A stretch of 64,000 bases of DNA from M0108 sp044228795 (GTDB lineage: Bacteria; Pseudomonadota; Gammaproteobacteria; Chromatiales; Chromatiaceae), in assembly GCA_044228795.1 (NCBI GenBank), contig JBGAUE010000002.1:142033-206032 (forward strand). Direction: 5' to 3'. The notes under the pieces are model-generated. The model saw only the letters and a list, made by a program, of their open reading frames with translations. It ran no database searches and was not told the DNA's origin. The position numbers and the translations under genes are program-made. Below are positions 53,589 through 61,789 of this stretch, piece by piece; position 1 is the first letter of the stretch; each line of letters starts with the position of its first letter.

Positions 53589-53848
53589 TTATCGTCCAGG
53601 GAATGGCACGGAGGCCGGGCGAGCTGCCGAGGTGACGCGACTCAAGCGCTTGCTGGCCCAGGTGCGATCCAGCAGGCAGATGACGTGTAGGAGGCGCTCG
53701 ACCTCCTCGGGCTGCACATAGCGGTTGAAATCGGTGGGCTCCGGGGACTTCCCGGGGCGAGGGCGACCAGTTCCTGATGGTCCCAAAAGGCGCGACGGCC
53801 CAGATCCTGTAGTCGCACGCGAAACGGCACCAAGGCGCTGATGGCCAT
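53589..53848 (-). pseudogene. Probable frameshifted small gene
   Basis: Two minus-strand frames join into one coding-like sequence. From an ATG at 53848 comes MAISALVPFRVRLQDLGRRAFWDHQELVALAP; after a one-base shift near 53760 the sequence continues DFNRYVQPEEVERLLHVICLLDRTWASK and ends at 53589. Charge pattern and codon use look coding in both halves. The family is not recognised. It could be a decayed core gene next to the tRNA integration site, or a sequencing indel. Confidence 0.35.
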
Positions 53849-53963
53849 TCTGAATGGTTGGCAGGGTGATTCCGGGGGACATAGCGACCAAAACCCTCAT
53901 TCCAGGGTTTGGATGCACCGTTTGGGCGTTCTACCGGAAGAAAATCACATGCTTACAAGAAAA

Positions 53964-54008
53964 TGGAGCGGGAAACGAGGCTCGAACTCGCGACCCCAAC
54001 CTTGGCAA
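53964..54008 (-). other. 3' fragment of tRNA-Gly(GCC): likely attachment-site remnant
   Basis: The minus strand reads from the anticodon loop TTGCCAA through the variable region, the T-arm GCGAGTTCGAGCCTCG, acceptor strand TTCCCGC and TCCA: the last 45 nt of a tRNA-Gly(GCC). The 5' acceptor strand GCGGGAA and the left anticodon stem are absent; only a D-arm-like TAGCTC...GAGC precedes it. A tRNA 3' end starting at the anticodon loop is the classic core site of tyrosine integrases. The orientation puts the inserted element to the right (above 54008) and predicts an intact tRNA-Gly beyond the window. Confidence 0.75.
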
Positions 54009-54235
54009 CGCTCCGCTGAAGAGCTAAATGATTGATTATTAACGGCCTCAATGCTGGCGTCCGCACTCTTCAGCGCATATAGTCGCATATCATGGGACAC
54101 AAACCTGACACAAGTTTATGGATCGACTACAGCTACGAGGAGAGAGACCAACAGGCTGAATTCCGATATAAAGTGTAGAAGTTCAGATCTGATCTAACAG
54201 TTAAATTACCCCCGGCAGAGCTGGAGGATTATTGG
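54009..54235. other. Island edge without a clear gene
   Basis: AT-richer spacer between the tRNA fragment and an IS200/IS605 remnant. A 28-codon frame (54092-54178, MGHKPDTSLWIDYSYEERDQ...) is present on the plus strand but lacks a ribosome site, so it may be the remnant end of a gene. No integrase gene is seen here. Confidence 0.35.
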
Positions 54236-54239
54236 GTGA

Positions 54240-54283
54240 CCGCCTCAAGGGCGGAACAACACCGGGAGCCGCCCTTGAGGCGG
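54240..54283. repeat. Subterminal palindrome of the IS200/IS605 remnant
   Basis: Perfect 15-bp arms (54240-54254 and 54269-54283, core CGCCTCAAGGGCGG) with a 14-nt loop, just beyond the tnpA stop. IS200/IS605 elements carry such subterminal hairpins for single-strand recognition. A second smaller hairpin, CCCC-GGC-AAA-GCC-A-GGGG, lies at the other end near 54673-54690. Confidence 0.65.
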
Positions 54284-54287
54284 CTGA

Positions 54288-54597
54288 CTAGACTCCGGGT
54301 TTCATCTGGTCGCAGCGCTTGTCTTCTTGCTCCTGGTTTCGGATGTAGGCTCGAACCCTGTCCTCGCTCAGGCCGAGGGTGGCAACGAAGTAACCGCGAG
54401 CCCGGAAGTTTTCGCCGGTGAGGTTTCTTTGCCGACCCGCGATTTGGACTCCCGATGCCCAGCCAGTTCATGGAAGATTTCCTTTAGATGCAGGCGCAGC
54501 GCCCCGAAAAAAAACGTTTTTTGCGCCACTAGGGGATGGAGACAATGTGGTACTTACAGTCCCATCTCGTGTGGCTCAGAGTTTGGTATTCTTTCAT
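54288..54597 (-). pseudogene. IS200/IS605-family tnpA with internal deletion
   Basis: The start MKEYQTLSHTRWDCKYHIVSIP and the end NFRARGYFVATLGLSEDRVRAYIRNQEQEDKRCDQ (split over frames) are typical of the Y1 HUH transposase TnpA. A stop follows SIP, and a frameshift occurs in the next run of A. The stretch between HRESKSRV and the tail, which should contain the HUH motif (DHVH) and its surroundings, is deleted. The gene is therefore dead; the flanking hairpins (54240-54283 and about 54673-54690) outline the element. Confidence 0.78.
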
Positions 54598-54700
54598 GCG
54601 TGAGTTTCCTCTTCTCTTGGCGGAGAGAGATAATTCACGCCGACCGCAGGAACGGTCAAACCTACGTGAGTCCCCCGGCAAAGCCAGGGGCTTTCCTCAT

Positions 54701-54713
54701 GGAGTTAGTTGTA
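54701..54713 (+). repeat. 13-bp direct repeat, left copy
   Basis: GGAGTTAGTTGTA occurs here and again at 56087-56099, flanking the ISNCY-like element. The right copy overlaps the stop codon of the zinc-ribbon gene at 56091. It is not adjacent to the element ends, so it is not a simple target duplication. Confidence 0.4.
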
Positions 54714-54724
54714 TTGGCAACAAA

Positions 54725-56045
54725 TTGATCTGTCCGGTTCAGTAGCACATAACCTGTCCCCTTTGGATTACGCGGAGGGAAGTCGTGAATGGCTATAGCC
54801 CGAAACGACTACCCAACGCCCGGCGAACCTAGGTGACCGCCTGCAACGACGGTACCATCAGGCGTCACTGGGTGTCATAGTGGGCCAGGCAACGCGGTCC
54901 GTGAAACAGAGCGGGCTGCCCATCCAGGTAGCGGTGTACCCGGACTTGGACCTTCACTTCGTGCACCCGATGGCGGTCCTTGGGGATCTGCAGGGCCATC
55001 CCCCCGAAGGCCACACCGTTGTCCTTGCCGACCACCCGTTCGTAGACCTCGAACAGGGTATCGTTCAGGTCTCCGCCAATCCAAGGCACAAAGGCCGATC
55101 CCTCCTCCAGGGCCGGCTGCATGAACTCGGCATTGAAGGCCGGCCGGTCGACCTCAGCCAGGTAATGGTTGGCGGCCACCCGGTCGGTGATGCCCGCGGC
55201 AACCAGCTCGCGGGGTAGCCGCCCTGGGTGGGTGCGGAACTGGCGCTCTGAGCGCCCGCGGCCCACGGGTAAGTACGCCGGAATCATGGCGATCCCCAAG
55301 CAGGCCATGGCCTTGCCGAACGGGGTGAGATGCTCCTTGTCCCCCTAGCGACCTGCCTTCGGGATATATCAGTAATGGCTGCCCCGATCCGTCTAGAGGA
55401 AGGCAAACAGGCCACGCTGCTCGATCGCGTCCCGCACCCCCCAGGAAGCAGAAGGCCGTCCCCTCCTCCTCGACAAAACGCATCGAGTATGCTCGCTGGT
55501 CGCATCGTCCATCGTGACCACCAGGTCCCACCTCACCCCCGGCACCCACACATGGGTGTTCGCGTCTTGGTGCAGCATCATTCCCGGCCAAGTGGCCCGC
55601 TCCCGACGCTGACGGTGCTTACCCCGGCCCGGCGCTTTCTCCACCAGCCCCGCTTCCTGCAGCCGACTCTTCACCCAGGTGTAGCTACGTGAGCCGCCGT
55701 CCTTGCGGTACCAGGCATGGGAGTGTCTGATGTTCTAGCCCGTGTGCCGGCTCCGGTAATGGTCCACCCGTGCCATCAAGTCGTCTACCGGCGCCCGCCA
55801 GTGCGAGACCTGTTCTAGTCGCTTGTCGATCAGCCCCGACTGACCCTCATCTTCGTAGCGATCCATATAGCGCCGGAACATCCGTTCGCACACCCCCCCA
55901 GCAATCGGGCCGCTTCCTCTTGAGTCAGTCGACCTTGTTGCCAGCCCCATAGGCTTCTTCAAATCTAATCTTCAGGATCTCCTGCAACGGTTTCGTTCGG
56001 TTCATCGTGTACCTCCTCGGTACCCAGTCAAACCGGACAGATCAA
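54725..56045 (-). mobile_element. ISNCY-like insertion sequence with perfect 15-bp inverted ends
   Basis: The element is bounded by TTGATCTGTCCGGTT (54725-54739) and its exact reverse complement (56031-56045). It is about 1.32 kb long and contains a single broken transposase gene on the minus strand. No target-site duplication is visible at the ends. The perfect ends with a ruined transposase mean it can only move if a related transposase acts in trans. Confidence 0.75.
54865..56005 (-). pseudogene. Integrase-core (ISNCY-type) transposase, multiply frameshifted
   Basis: Reads in pieces as MNRTKPLQEILKIRFEEAYG, then the helix-turn-helix GVCERMFRRYMDRYEDEGQSGLIDKRLEQ, then WVKSRLQEAGLVEKAPGRGKH, then the DDE core VPGVRWDLVVTMDDATSEH and VRDAIEQRGLF, then MIPAYLPVGRGRSERQFRTHPGRLP and a C-terminal domain ending CLAHYDTQ. 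At least three frameshifts and internal stops (near 55393, 55735 and 55930) break it. The full length would be about 380-470 residues. It lies within the 15-bp inverted ends. Confidence 0.8.
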
Positions 56046-56090
56046 GTGCTACAAGTCCGGACGGTTTACTTGCTCTCTACACCCAGGGAG

Positions 56091-56624
56091 TTAGTTGTAG
56101 GCGCCAATAATCTGCTGAGTTGTCATAGCTTCGGTTTGTGCGAGTCGCTGAAAGGTGACCCGGTGCATCCCCTTCGGTCTTTCCCTGATCGGCTCAAGCA
56201 AGCTGATTGACGTGCCTAACCTCCGCCGAATCTTCCTAACTTTTCGCATCATCCGCCCTGAATACGTCTCGAACTGGCTGGCATAAGGTAGGGCGTAACA
56301 GTGTCGACAGAGAAACCCGGACTGACCCAGATACAGCACCCCGACGCGCCGGTAACAGCAGGGACATAGGAACCAACTTCGTTGACCACCGAAATGGCAC
56401 GGAGTACGAGCTAATCCGACCACTTGGCAGCCACCGTCATGCTCAACCGCAAGATGGTTCCGTTCCAGGCGGAGGCTGGCCGATAGCACGCGCTTACTAA
56501 TAACCAGCCATTGAAGCTGATGGGTCGCGCCGAGTTCCGCCAGCACCCCACCTCGGTTCAGACATCGTATATCTAGTTGAAGAATGTCATCAGTGGTTGG
56601 TATCCGCCAGTACCCCATTGGCAT
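56091..56624 (-). CDS. Zinc-ribbon protein of unknown function found on mobile islands
   Basis: A 177-residue protein with a central zinc ribbon: LCPCCYRRVGVLYLG followed by FLCRHCYALPYASQ, i.e. C-x2-C ... C-x2-C. The N-terminal half holds short beta-like segments and the C-terminal half is Arg/Lys-rich. Proteins with this arrangement are common next to integrases and plasmid/ICE genes, but their function is not known; nucleic-acid binding is inferred. The frame is intact, unlike its neighbours. Its stop codon lies in the right copy of the 13-bp repeat. Confidence 0.65.
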   Translation of the reverse strand: MPMGYWRIPTTDDILQLDIRCLNRGGVLAELGATHQLQWLVISKRVLSASLRLERNHLAVEHDGGCQVVGLARTPCHFGGQRSWFLCPCCYRRVGVLYLGQSGFLCRHCYALPYASQFETYSGRMMRKVRKIRRRLGTSISLLEPIRERPKGMHRVTFQRLAQTEAMTTQQIIGAYN

Positions 56625-56689
56625 GCCCTAACTAACCGAAATCATTAAGTAATTATAAACGCACCCTAACACTAAAACAATATATCTCA

Positions 56690-57594
56690 TTGAATTACCG
56701 TATATTTCGAGACAATTGCAAAATTGCGGGGGAGAGGGATTTTTCGACCAAGAGGCAGGCCAACTGCCGTCTTTCGCCATTCTGGAATCACCTGCAACAC
56801 GAGCTGTTCCTCGGGTTCCAGGAGGCAGGGTCCATGTCCCTGAGTACGGTCTTGGAAAAGGTGATCCGGATGCTGGAGTTAGTCGAAATCGAGCGCCTTC
56901 TTCCACCGAGCCACGGGTGCGTCGGGCGTCCGCCGCAGGATCGAGTGGCCATGGCACGGGCCTTCGTCGCCAAGGCCGTGTTGGACTTGCCGACGACCGC
57001 GGCTTTGATCGATCGGCTCAAAGCAGATCGGGCGCTGCGGCGCATCTGCAGCTGTGAGCGGGTCAAGGCAATCCCCGCTGCCTCCCGCTGTTCGCGGGCC
57101 TTTGACAACTTCAGCGCCCAGTACCTGTCGGCACGGGTGCGTGATGCGTTGATTCGCCGCCATTTGGGAGACCAACGGGTCTGCCCTATCGCCCGGGACG
57201 CTACCGAGATCGATACGCAGGAGAAGCCGGCTCCCAAGCCAAAGCCGGCGGCGTCTTCGCAGACGCACGCCCAGCCCAAGCAGCGCGGCCGTCCCAGCCG
57301 GGGTGAGGTGCGCCTCCTGGAGCCCACCCTGATCGCACGGCAGCTCGGCCCTGAGCCTGGAGCAAACCCTGGCGGCGCAGCCGACCACCGGCGGTGTGGA
57401 GACCAAGAAGCACAGCCAGGGCTTCCAGGAGAGCGGGATCAGCTACCAGCTGCACATCGACACGGCGGATGGGGACATCCCGATCAGCGCGATCCTCCCC
57501 TCGGCCTCGGTACCTGACAGCCAGGTCGCCCTGCCACGCTTACACCAGACCCGTGCGCGGATCACCTAACGCCATGACCTGGCCGAGTTACCAT
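56690..57594 (+). pseudogene. Truncated IS1182-like DDE transposase
   Basis: The frame from 56690 to about 57345 encodes the N-terminal part (MSLSTVLEKVIRMLELVEIERLL, then VGRPPQDRVAMARAFVAKAVLDLPTTAALIDRLKAD), the catalytic start ARDATEIDTQEKPAPKPKP and the basic KQRGRPSRGE segment. A frameshift then moves coding to another frame: GVETKKHSQGFQESGISYQLHIDTADGDIPISAILPSASVPDSQVALP, which stops at RIT. The C-terminal third with the last acidic residue is missing. The DNA joins the Sel1 gene directly at about 57600, marking a rearrangement point. Confidence 0.75.
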
Positions 57595-57601
57595 TGGCTT
57601 C

Positions 57602-58576
57602 TCAAAATTTTCTGCCGAGTTTGTCTAAGGCCTGTTGAGCCTCGACATCACCTTGCTCTGCAGATTTTTTATACCAAAACACTGCTTGATTGATATCTTT
57701 TTTAATACCTAAGCCTTCTTGATAAGAATAAGCAACATTAAACTGTGCAGTGATATTGCCTTGCTCAGCCGATTTTTTAAACCAATTAAAAGCCTCAATT
57801 GGATTTTTCGGTACCCCATCGCCATCTGAATACATAGAGCCATAAAGAGATTGTGCATCATCGTCTCCTCCATAGGCTGCCTTACCAATCCACTCTGCTG
57901 CTTTATCCAAATCTTTTTCTACTCTCTTTCCTAAATAATAATTCATACCTATTTGATATTGTGCACCAGGAATACCTTGATCGGCTGATTTCTTAAACCA
58001 TATAAACGCTCGTTCTGAATCTTTAGATATACCGATGCCATCCTCATACATTAATCCGAGTAAGTATTGACTTACTGGCTCTCCTTGCTCTGCAGATTTA
58101 AGAAACCAATTATATGCCTCATGTTCATCACGCGAAATCCCCTCACCATACAAATAAGCCAAGCCTACCCATTTCTGAGCATTACTGTCGCCCTGATTTG
58201 CTGCTCGGTCATACCAATATAGAGATATTCCCTTGTCTATGTTAACTCCAGTGCCGTTAGCATAAAAGTCTCCCAATTTAACTTGCGAATATATATGATC
58301 TTGATTAGCAGCTTTAGTGTACCAGGATACTGCCTCGGTAGAATCCTGACTCATATTTTCACCCGTCTCATAAAATATTGCCATTATTGATTGTGCTTTT
58401 GCACTGCCATTTGTCGCGGATTTCCTTAACCAAACAATGCCTTGCTCAGGGTCTTGCTGGACACCTTTTCCTTCTAGATAACTCCATGCAACTTCAAATT
58501 GGGCATCAGCATCTTCATTTTGAGCTGATTTTAAAAACCAATTGAATGCTTCTGAGCCATCCTTCATCACCCCCAA
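57602..58576 (-). CDS. Sel1-repeat protein, C-terminal part downstream of an in-frame stop
   Basis: 324 codons of Sel1-like repeats (about nine 36-residue units of the type A-x-x-W-x-x-K-S-A-x-Q-G-x-x-x-A-Q). It is in the same frame as the gene at 58583-59575 and separated only by one TAG at 58583-58585, which a single C-to-T change from CAG would explain (LGALY-Q-EGLGV). The apparent start is a TTG at 58576 with no good ribosome site, so it probably is the C-terminal half of one broken or read-through protein. Sel1 arrays act as protein-interaction scaffolds. The DNA is strongly AT-rich compared with the flanks. Confidence 0.75.
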   Translation of the reverse strand: MGVMKDGSEAFNWFLKSAQNEDADAQFEVAWSYLEGKGVQQDPEQGIVWLRKSATNGSAKAQSIMAIFYETGENMSQDSTEAVSWYTKAANQDHIYSQVKLGDFYANGTGVNIDKGISLYWYDRAANQGDSNAQKWVGLAYLYGEGISRDEHEAYNWFLKSAEQGEPVSQYLLGLMYEDGIGISKDSERAFIWFKKSADQGIPGAQYQIGMNYYLGKRVEKDLDKAAEWIGKAAYGGDDDAQSLYGSMYSDGDGVPKNPIEAFNWFKKSAEQGNITAQFNVAYSYQEGLGIKKDINQAVFWYKKSAEQGDVEAQQALDKLGRKF

Positions 58577-58582
58577 TCCTTC

Positions 58583-59575
58583 CTAATACAAAGCCCCAAG
58601 GTTATATTGTGCAGAGGAATGATTTTTATTTGCTGCCTTCCTGAAAAAAATAGCTGCTTGTGCATAATCCTGACTGACACCAACTCCGTCTCTGTACATT
58701 ATTCCAAGGTTGTTTTCCGCCACGAGAAATCCCTCATTTGCCGCTTTATTAATCCAATAAAAGCCTTTTTCGTCATTTTTCTCAATTCCTTCACCCAAAA
58801 TATAAATTATACCTAGATCATTCTGGGCTGCGGCTACCCCTTTATTAGCGGCTTTTTGGTAATAGTCTTTAGCTTTTTTTGGATCAGGATTTACACCATA
58901 CCCATTGTTATACTTCACTCCTATGTTGTATTGTGCTTCTGCGAGCCCTTGATCAGATGCTTTATTAAATAAATCAAGTGCTTTTTCATAGTTTTTAGGT
59001 ACATCAATGCCATCTAAATATAATCTACCCAGATTATTTTGTGCGGCGGCATAGTTTTGGTTCGCTGAAAGCGTATACCAATCTCGCGCTTTGATGTAAT
59101 CTTGGGGATATCCATGCCCAGCTTCGTACATTTGTCCAATAATGTTTTGGATATCAGGCTTTCCGTTGTACGCTAATTTTTCGGCGTAAAATTTAGCTTG
59201 CACATAATTTTCTTTGTTTAATGCGGCGTTAAGTTTTTCTATATTTGCATTGTACTCCTTGTAAATGTTATTTGATCCTCCCAATGGCAACAAGAACAAA
59301 ATATAAATAAAAGCAGGCCAGTTAGTCTTGTTAGGCTTGAATCTATATTTGTTATCCCATGACTCCCTTTTCGTCCTGATCAGGTTAATGCCATCAGCCC
59401 ACGAAATAATTAACATAAACGAGAAGATATATAAAACGTAAATATCAAAATTTTCAGGTGATAAGAAAAACCCACCAGCAATCAATAAAACCAGAAATCC
59501 CAAGGGGAATAGAAATCCTCGCCATTGCCTTAAGTATATTCTGTGAGCGCCCCAGAGACCAAATAAGACGGCCAA
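58583..59575 (-). CDS. Membrane Sel1-repeat protein, N-terminal part with zinc ribbon upstream
   Basis: 330 codons: two to three membrane helices (residues about 1-100), a short linker, then about seven Sel1 repeats, ending at LGALY-stop. The usable start at 59575 is a TTG, but the frame stays open to about 59744 and encodes a good zinc ribbon (CRKC 59663-59674, CPKC 59621-59632), although no ATG, GTG or TTG exists there. This suggests the protein originally continued from the J-domain gene upstream, now separated by a +1 frame difference at ACAAGGTAAC (about 59745-59754). The DNA is AT-rich. Confidence 0.75.
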   Translation of the reverse strand: MAVLFGLWGAHRIYLRQWRGFLFPLGFLVLLIAGGFFLSPENFDIYVLYIFSFMLIISWADGINLIRTKRESWDNKYRFKPNKTNWPAFIYILFLLPLGGSNNIYKEYNANIEKLNAALNKENYVQAKFYAEKLAYNGKPDIQNIIGQMYEAGHGYPQDYIKARDWYTLSANQNYAAAQNNLGRLYLDGIDVPKNYEKALDLFNKASDQGLAEAQYNIGVKYNNGYGVNPDPKKAKDYYQKAANKGVAAAQNDLGIIYILGEGIEKNDEKGFYWINKAANEGFLVAENNLGIMYRDGVGVSQDYAQAAIFFRKAANKNHSSAQYNLGALY

Positions 59576-59744
59576 TATACATGTGGTTATCTTGCTTTTT
59601 ATTTTAAATTGAACCTTTCCGCATTTTGGGCATTTTAAATATACATTTTCAATATATTCACCGCACTTTCTGCAACGATGTAGTAACTCCTTATTATTAA
59701 TATTCCCATTGCCGTAGGGATGACTTCCAGTTTCTGTTGTTGCG

Positions 59745-60260
59745 TTACCTTGTTACGGAACCTCCCGACCTGCGTAATGTTTCTTCATATTTATGTTTTA
59801 GGGTTTCTTCTTGTTCCTTCTTTTGCCTTTCTTCAAATGCTTTTCTGTGTTCTTCCTGCTGCTGTTTTCTGGCTTCTTCATCGCGGTGCTTCCGTTCATT
59901 TTCTTCATATTCTTTTCTTAACTTTTCTTCGAAATCTTTTCTAATTTTTTCCTCTTCACGTTGCCTGGAATAATGTTCCTGGCGTGTTCTCTCTTGTGCC
60001 TGTCGTTCCTCTTCTTCTTTTTGCATTTCCTCTCTTTCGCGAGAGAGTGCGGAATCATAAACTTTCCTTTTATCTTGGTCGGATAAAATCATATACGCTT
60101 TATTTAACAGGCGCATCATGTCTTCACACTGCTGCCTATTCATCGTATTTTTGTCAGGATGGTATTTCTGAGCTAGATGCTTGTACGCACCTTTAATTAC
60201 TTCAATACTGGCATCTTCTGTAACTTGCAGGATGGAGTACAGCGTGCGTCCAGTGGTCAC
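59745..60260 (-). CDS. J-domain (DnaJ-like) protein with charged coiled-coil tail
   Basis: A 171-residue protein. Residues 5-70 form a J domain with the Hsp70-activating HPD motif in KYHPDKN. The rest is a Glu/Arg/Lys-rich coiled coil (REREEMQKEEEERQ ...) ending GGSVTR-stop. It lacks the Gly/Phe and zinc domains of true DnaJ, so it is a specialised co-chaperone. A GTG start with AAGGGA about 10 nt upstream. The stop overlaps the open frame of the zinc-ribbon/Sel1 gene, so a J-domain - coiled coil - zinc ribbon - membrane - Sel1 fusion is likely ancestral. Confidence 0.85.
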   Translation of the reverse strand: MTTGRTLYSILQVTEDASIEVIKGAYKHLAQKYHPDKNTMNRQQCEDMMRLLNKAYMILSDQDKRKVYDSALSREREEMQKEEEERQAQERTRQEHYSRQREEEKIRKDFEEKLRKEYEENERKHRDEEARKQQQEEHRKAFEERQKKEQEETLKHKYEETLRRSGGSVTR

Positions 60261-60427
60261 GTTATTAATTCCCTTGTTCTGCGGCTAATAGGAGCTTTTC
60301 AACTAAGTGCGGTAGATAAACATCGGGTTATCGAAGCAAATTCCTTACCTATCGTCACCACGTACAGGCGCAATTAGGTTTACAGGCGTATATATTTACC
60401 GTAGCAGAATAGATTGTTAAGGATATT

Positions 60428-61357
60428 TCATATAACAACAAATCCAGTCCCTGTTTTGGAGCGTGTTAACTTTGATCCCGGATGTTGTTTCGCAAACGCA
60501 GAGGCTTCCTTGAACGTAGAAAAGGTGCGCTGAAATCCTTGACCTGATCTTTTATCGCGCCGCATGGAATCGACCCCCTCTGTTACCGCGTTTGTTGAAA
60601 TAATAAAATCATGCGCACCCTGCGGCATAGAAACTGGCAGGTCCCTATAGAGACCATCACCATCGATCGTCGCGTCCACACCAAGATGATATGCGATTCC
60701 CGCACTGATGCCCTGAGATAGGGCCATCATTATTTCTCCATTGCCGACAACCAATCGGTCCCAAAGTTGATCATGATGTTCTGGGAGATTTCTGTACACA
60801 GTCTTCGTCAAGTCAGAAAAACTGATGAGTATCGTTTCAATGACTATCCCGGCAATAATAGAATGGGTAAATATTGAACGATGGGCGCCAATCCCCCCCA
60901 AGAAATCAAGATCCGGCACTCCCCCATCGCCATCAAGCCCACCGGAAGCCCCCAAGAAACCCAGCACTCCGGCTGCCAATTTTGGAACATATACCGATGG
61001 TTCATTATTTATTGCCGTCGATAACCGGAGAAATGCGTTTGTGGCGGTATCGCAAGTTTGTAACAATGAATCACGGGCAACCTTACCACGTTGAGAAATG
61101 TGCTCTATTACTTGACCAATACGAATTGAATCAATAAATCCCTGACTTTCATCGATGACCGCATTTCCCAGAAATTTTACTAGGTTTCCGATATTCTTAC
61201 CTCTCCTAACAGTGACCATTGACATCGTTGTCGGTATTCTCAGACCCCAATCCTTTAACTCTGATATCGGGGTATTACGAATGGCATCAGTAATTTCTTC
61301 TACGAGAAAGGCTTTTTTCTGATTCGTGATGCGGAATGTTGTTGGATAAGCGGACAT
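60428..61357 (-). CDS. Unknown membrane-type protein with HR-x3-THS motif
   Basis: A 309-residue protein from the ATG at 61357, which has GGAGG 6 nt upstream; the frame extends further to 61402 without a site. I do not recognise the family. Features are a Gly/Asp-rich hinge GASGGLDGDGGVPDLDFLGGIGAHRSIFTHSIIAGI followed by hydrophobic helices. The His-Arg-x3-Thr-His-Ser pattern resembles the metal site of YdjM/DUF457-type membrane metal hydrolases, and a later YHLGVDATIDG could add ligands. It lies upstream of the J-domain gene on the same strand and may act with the chaperone/Sel1 proteins. The DNA is AT-rich. Confidence 0.65.
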   Translation of the reverse strand: MSAYPTTFRITNQKKAFLVEEITDAIRNTPISELKDWGLRIPTTMSMVTVRRGKNIGNLVKFLGNAVIDESQGFIDSIRIGQVIEHISQRGKVARDSLLQTCDTATNAFLRLSTAINNEPSVYVPKLAAGVLGFLGASGGLDGDGGVPDLDFLGGIGAHRSIFTHSIIAGIVIETILISFSDLTKTVYRNLPEHHDQLWDRLVVGNGEIMMALSQGISAGIAYHLGVDATIDGDGLYRDLPVSMPQGAHDFIISTNAVTEGVDSMRRDKRSGQGFQRTFSTFKEASAFAKQHPGSKLTRSKTGTGFVVI

Positions 61358-61789
61358 ATCGTCCTCCCTGGCTCTGACGCCATGTTCAGCCGTCCTAAAC
61401 ACAGAGCAAGAGCGAAGTTGATGAAAGTCTTGTTTAGCAAGTGATTAACATATATTTATTTGACAAAATTAATACTCCTTAAATATCTGTAACGATGTTA
61501 GACATTTATTATTCCTGAATATATGCTTATTTCCGTTCTTATTAAAACTCCAAACAGCATAGCTTGCTGCTGATCTTGATCTTAAATCCCCACCTTTTAT
61601 TGCCGGATTTGCTTCTCGATCAAGCTGACCCTAACCTCAGCCTAATTTCCCGTTTGTCTGCGTTCGTCAACCTTGTTCTATCCCCATCACTGCAAGCCTT
61701 TATATCTTGATAAAGCATAGGATAATTTCTTGGCCCTGGGGTGCCGATCAGTCAACTAGCCAGCGTATCCGTCGGGAATACCATCAGGC
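61358..61789. other. AT-rich spacer without a gene
   Basis: About 430 bp between the unknown membrane-type gene and the IS256 remnant. No open frame with a ribosome site on either strand. It probably carries the promoter of the J-domain/Sel1 gene group. Confidence 0.4.

Noticed and set aside
53964..54040. Functional tRNA-Gly gene
   Set aside because: The 5' acceptor strand and left anticodon stem are missing, so no cloverleaf can form.
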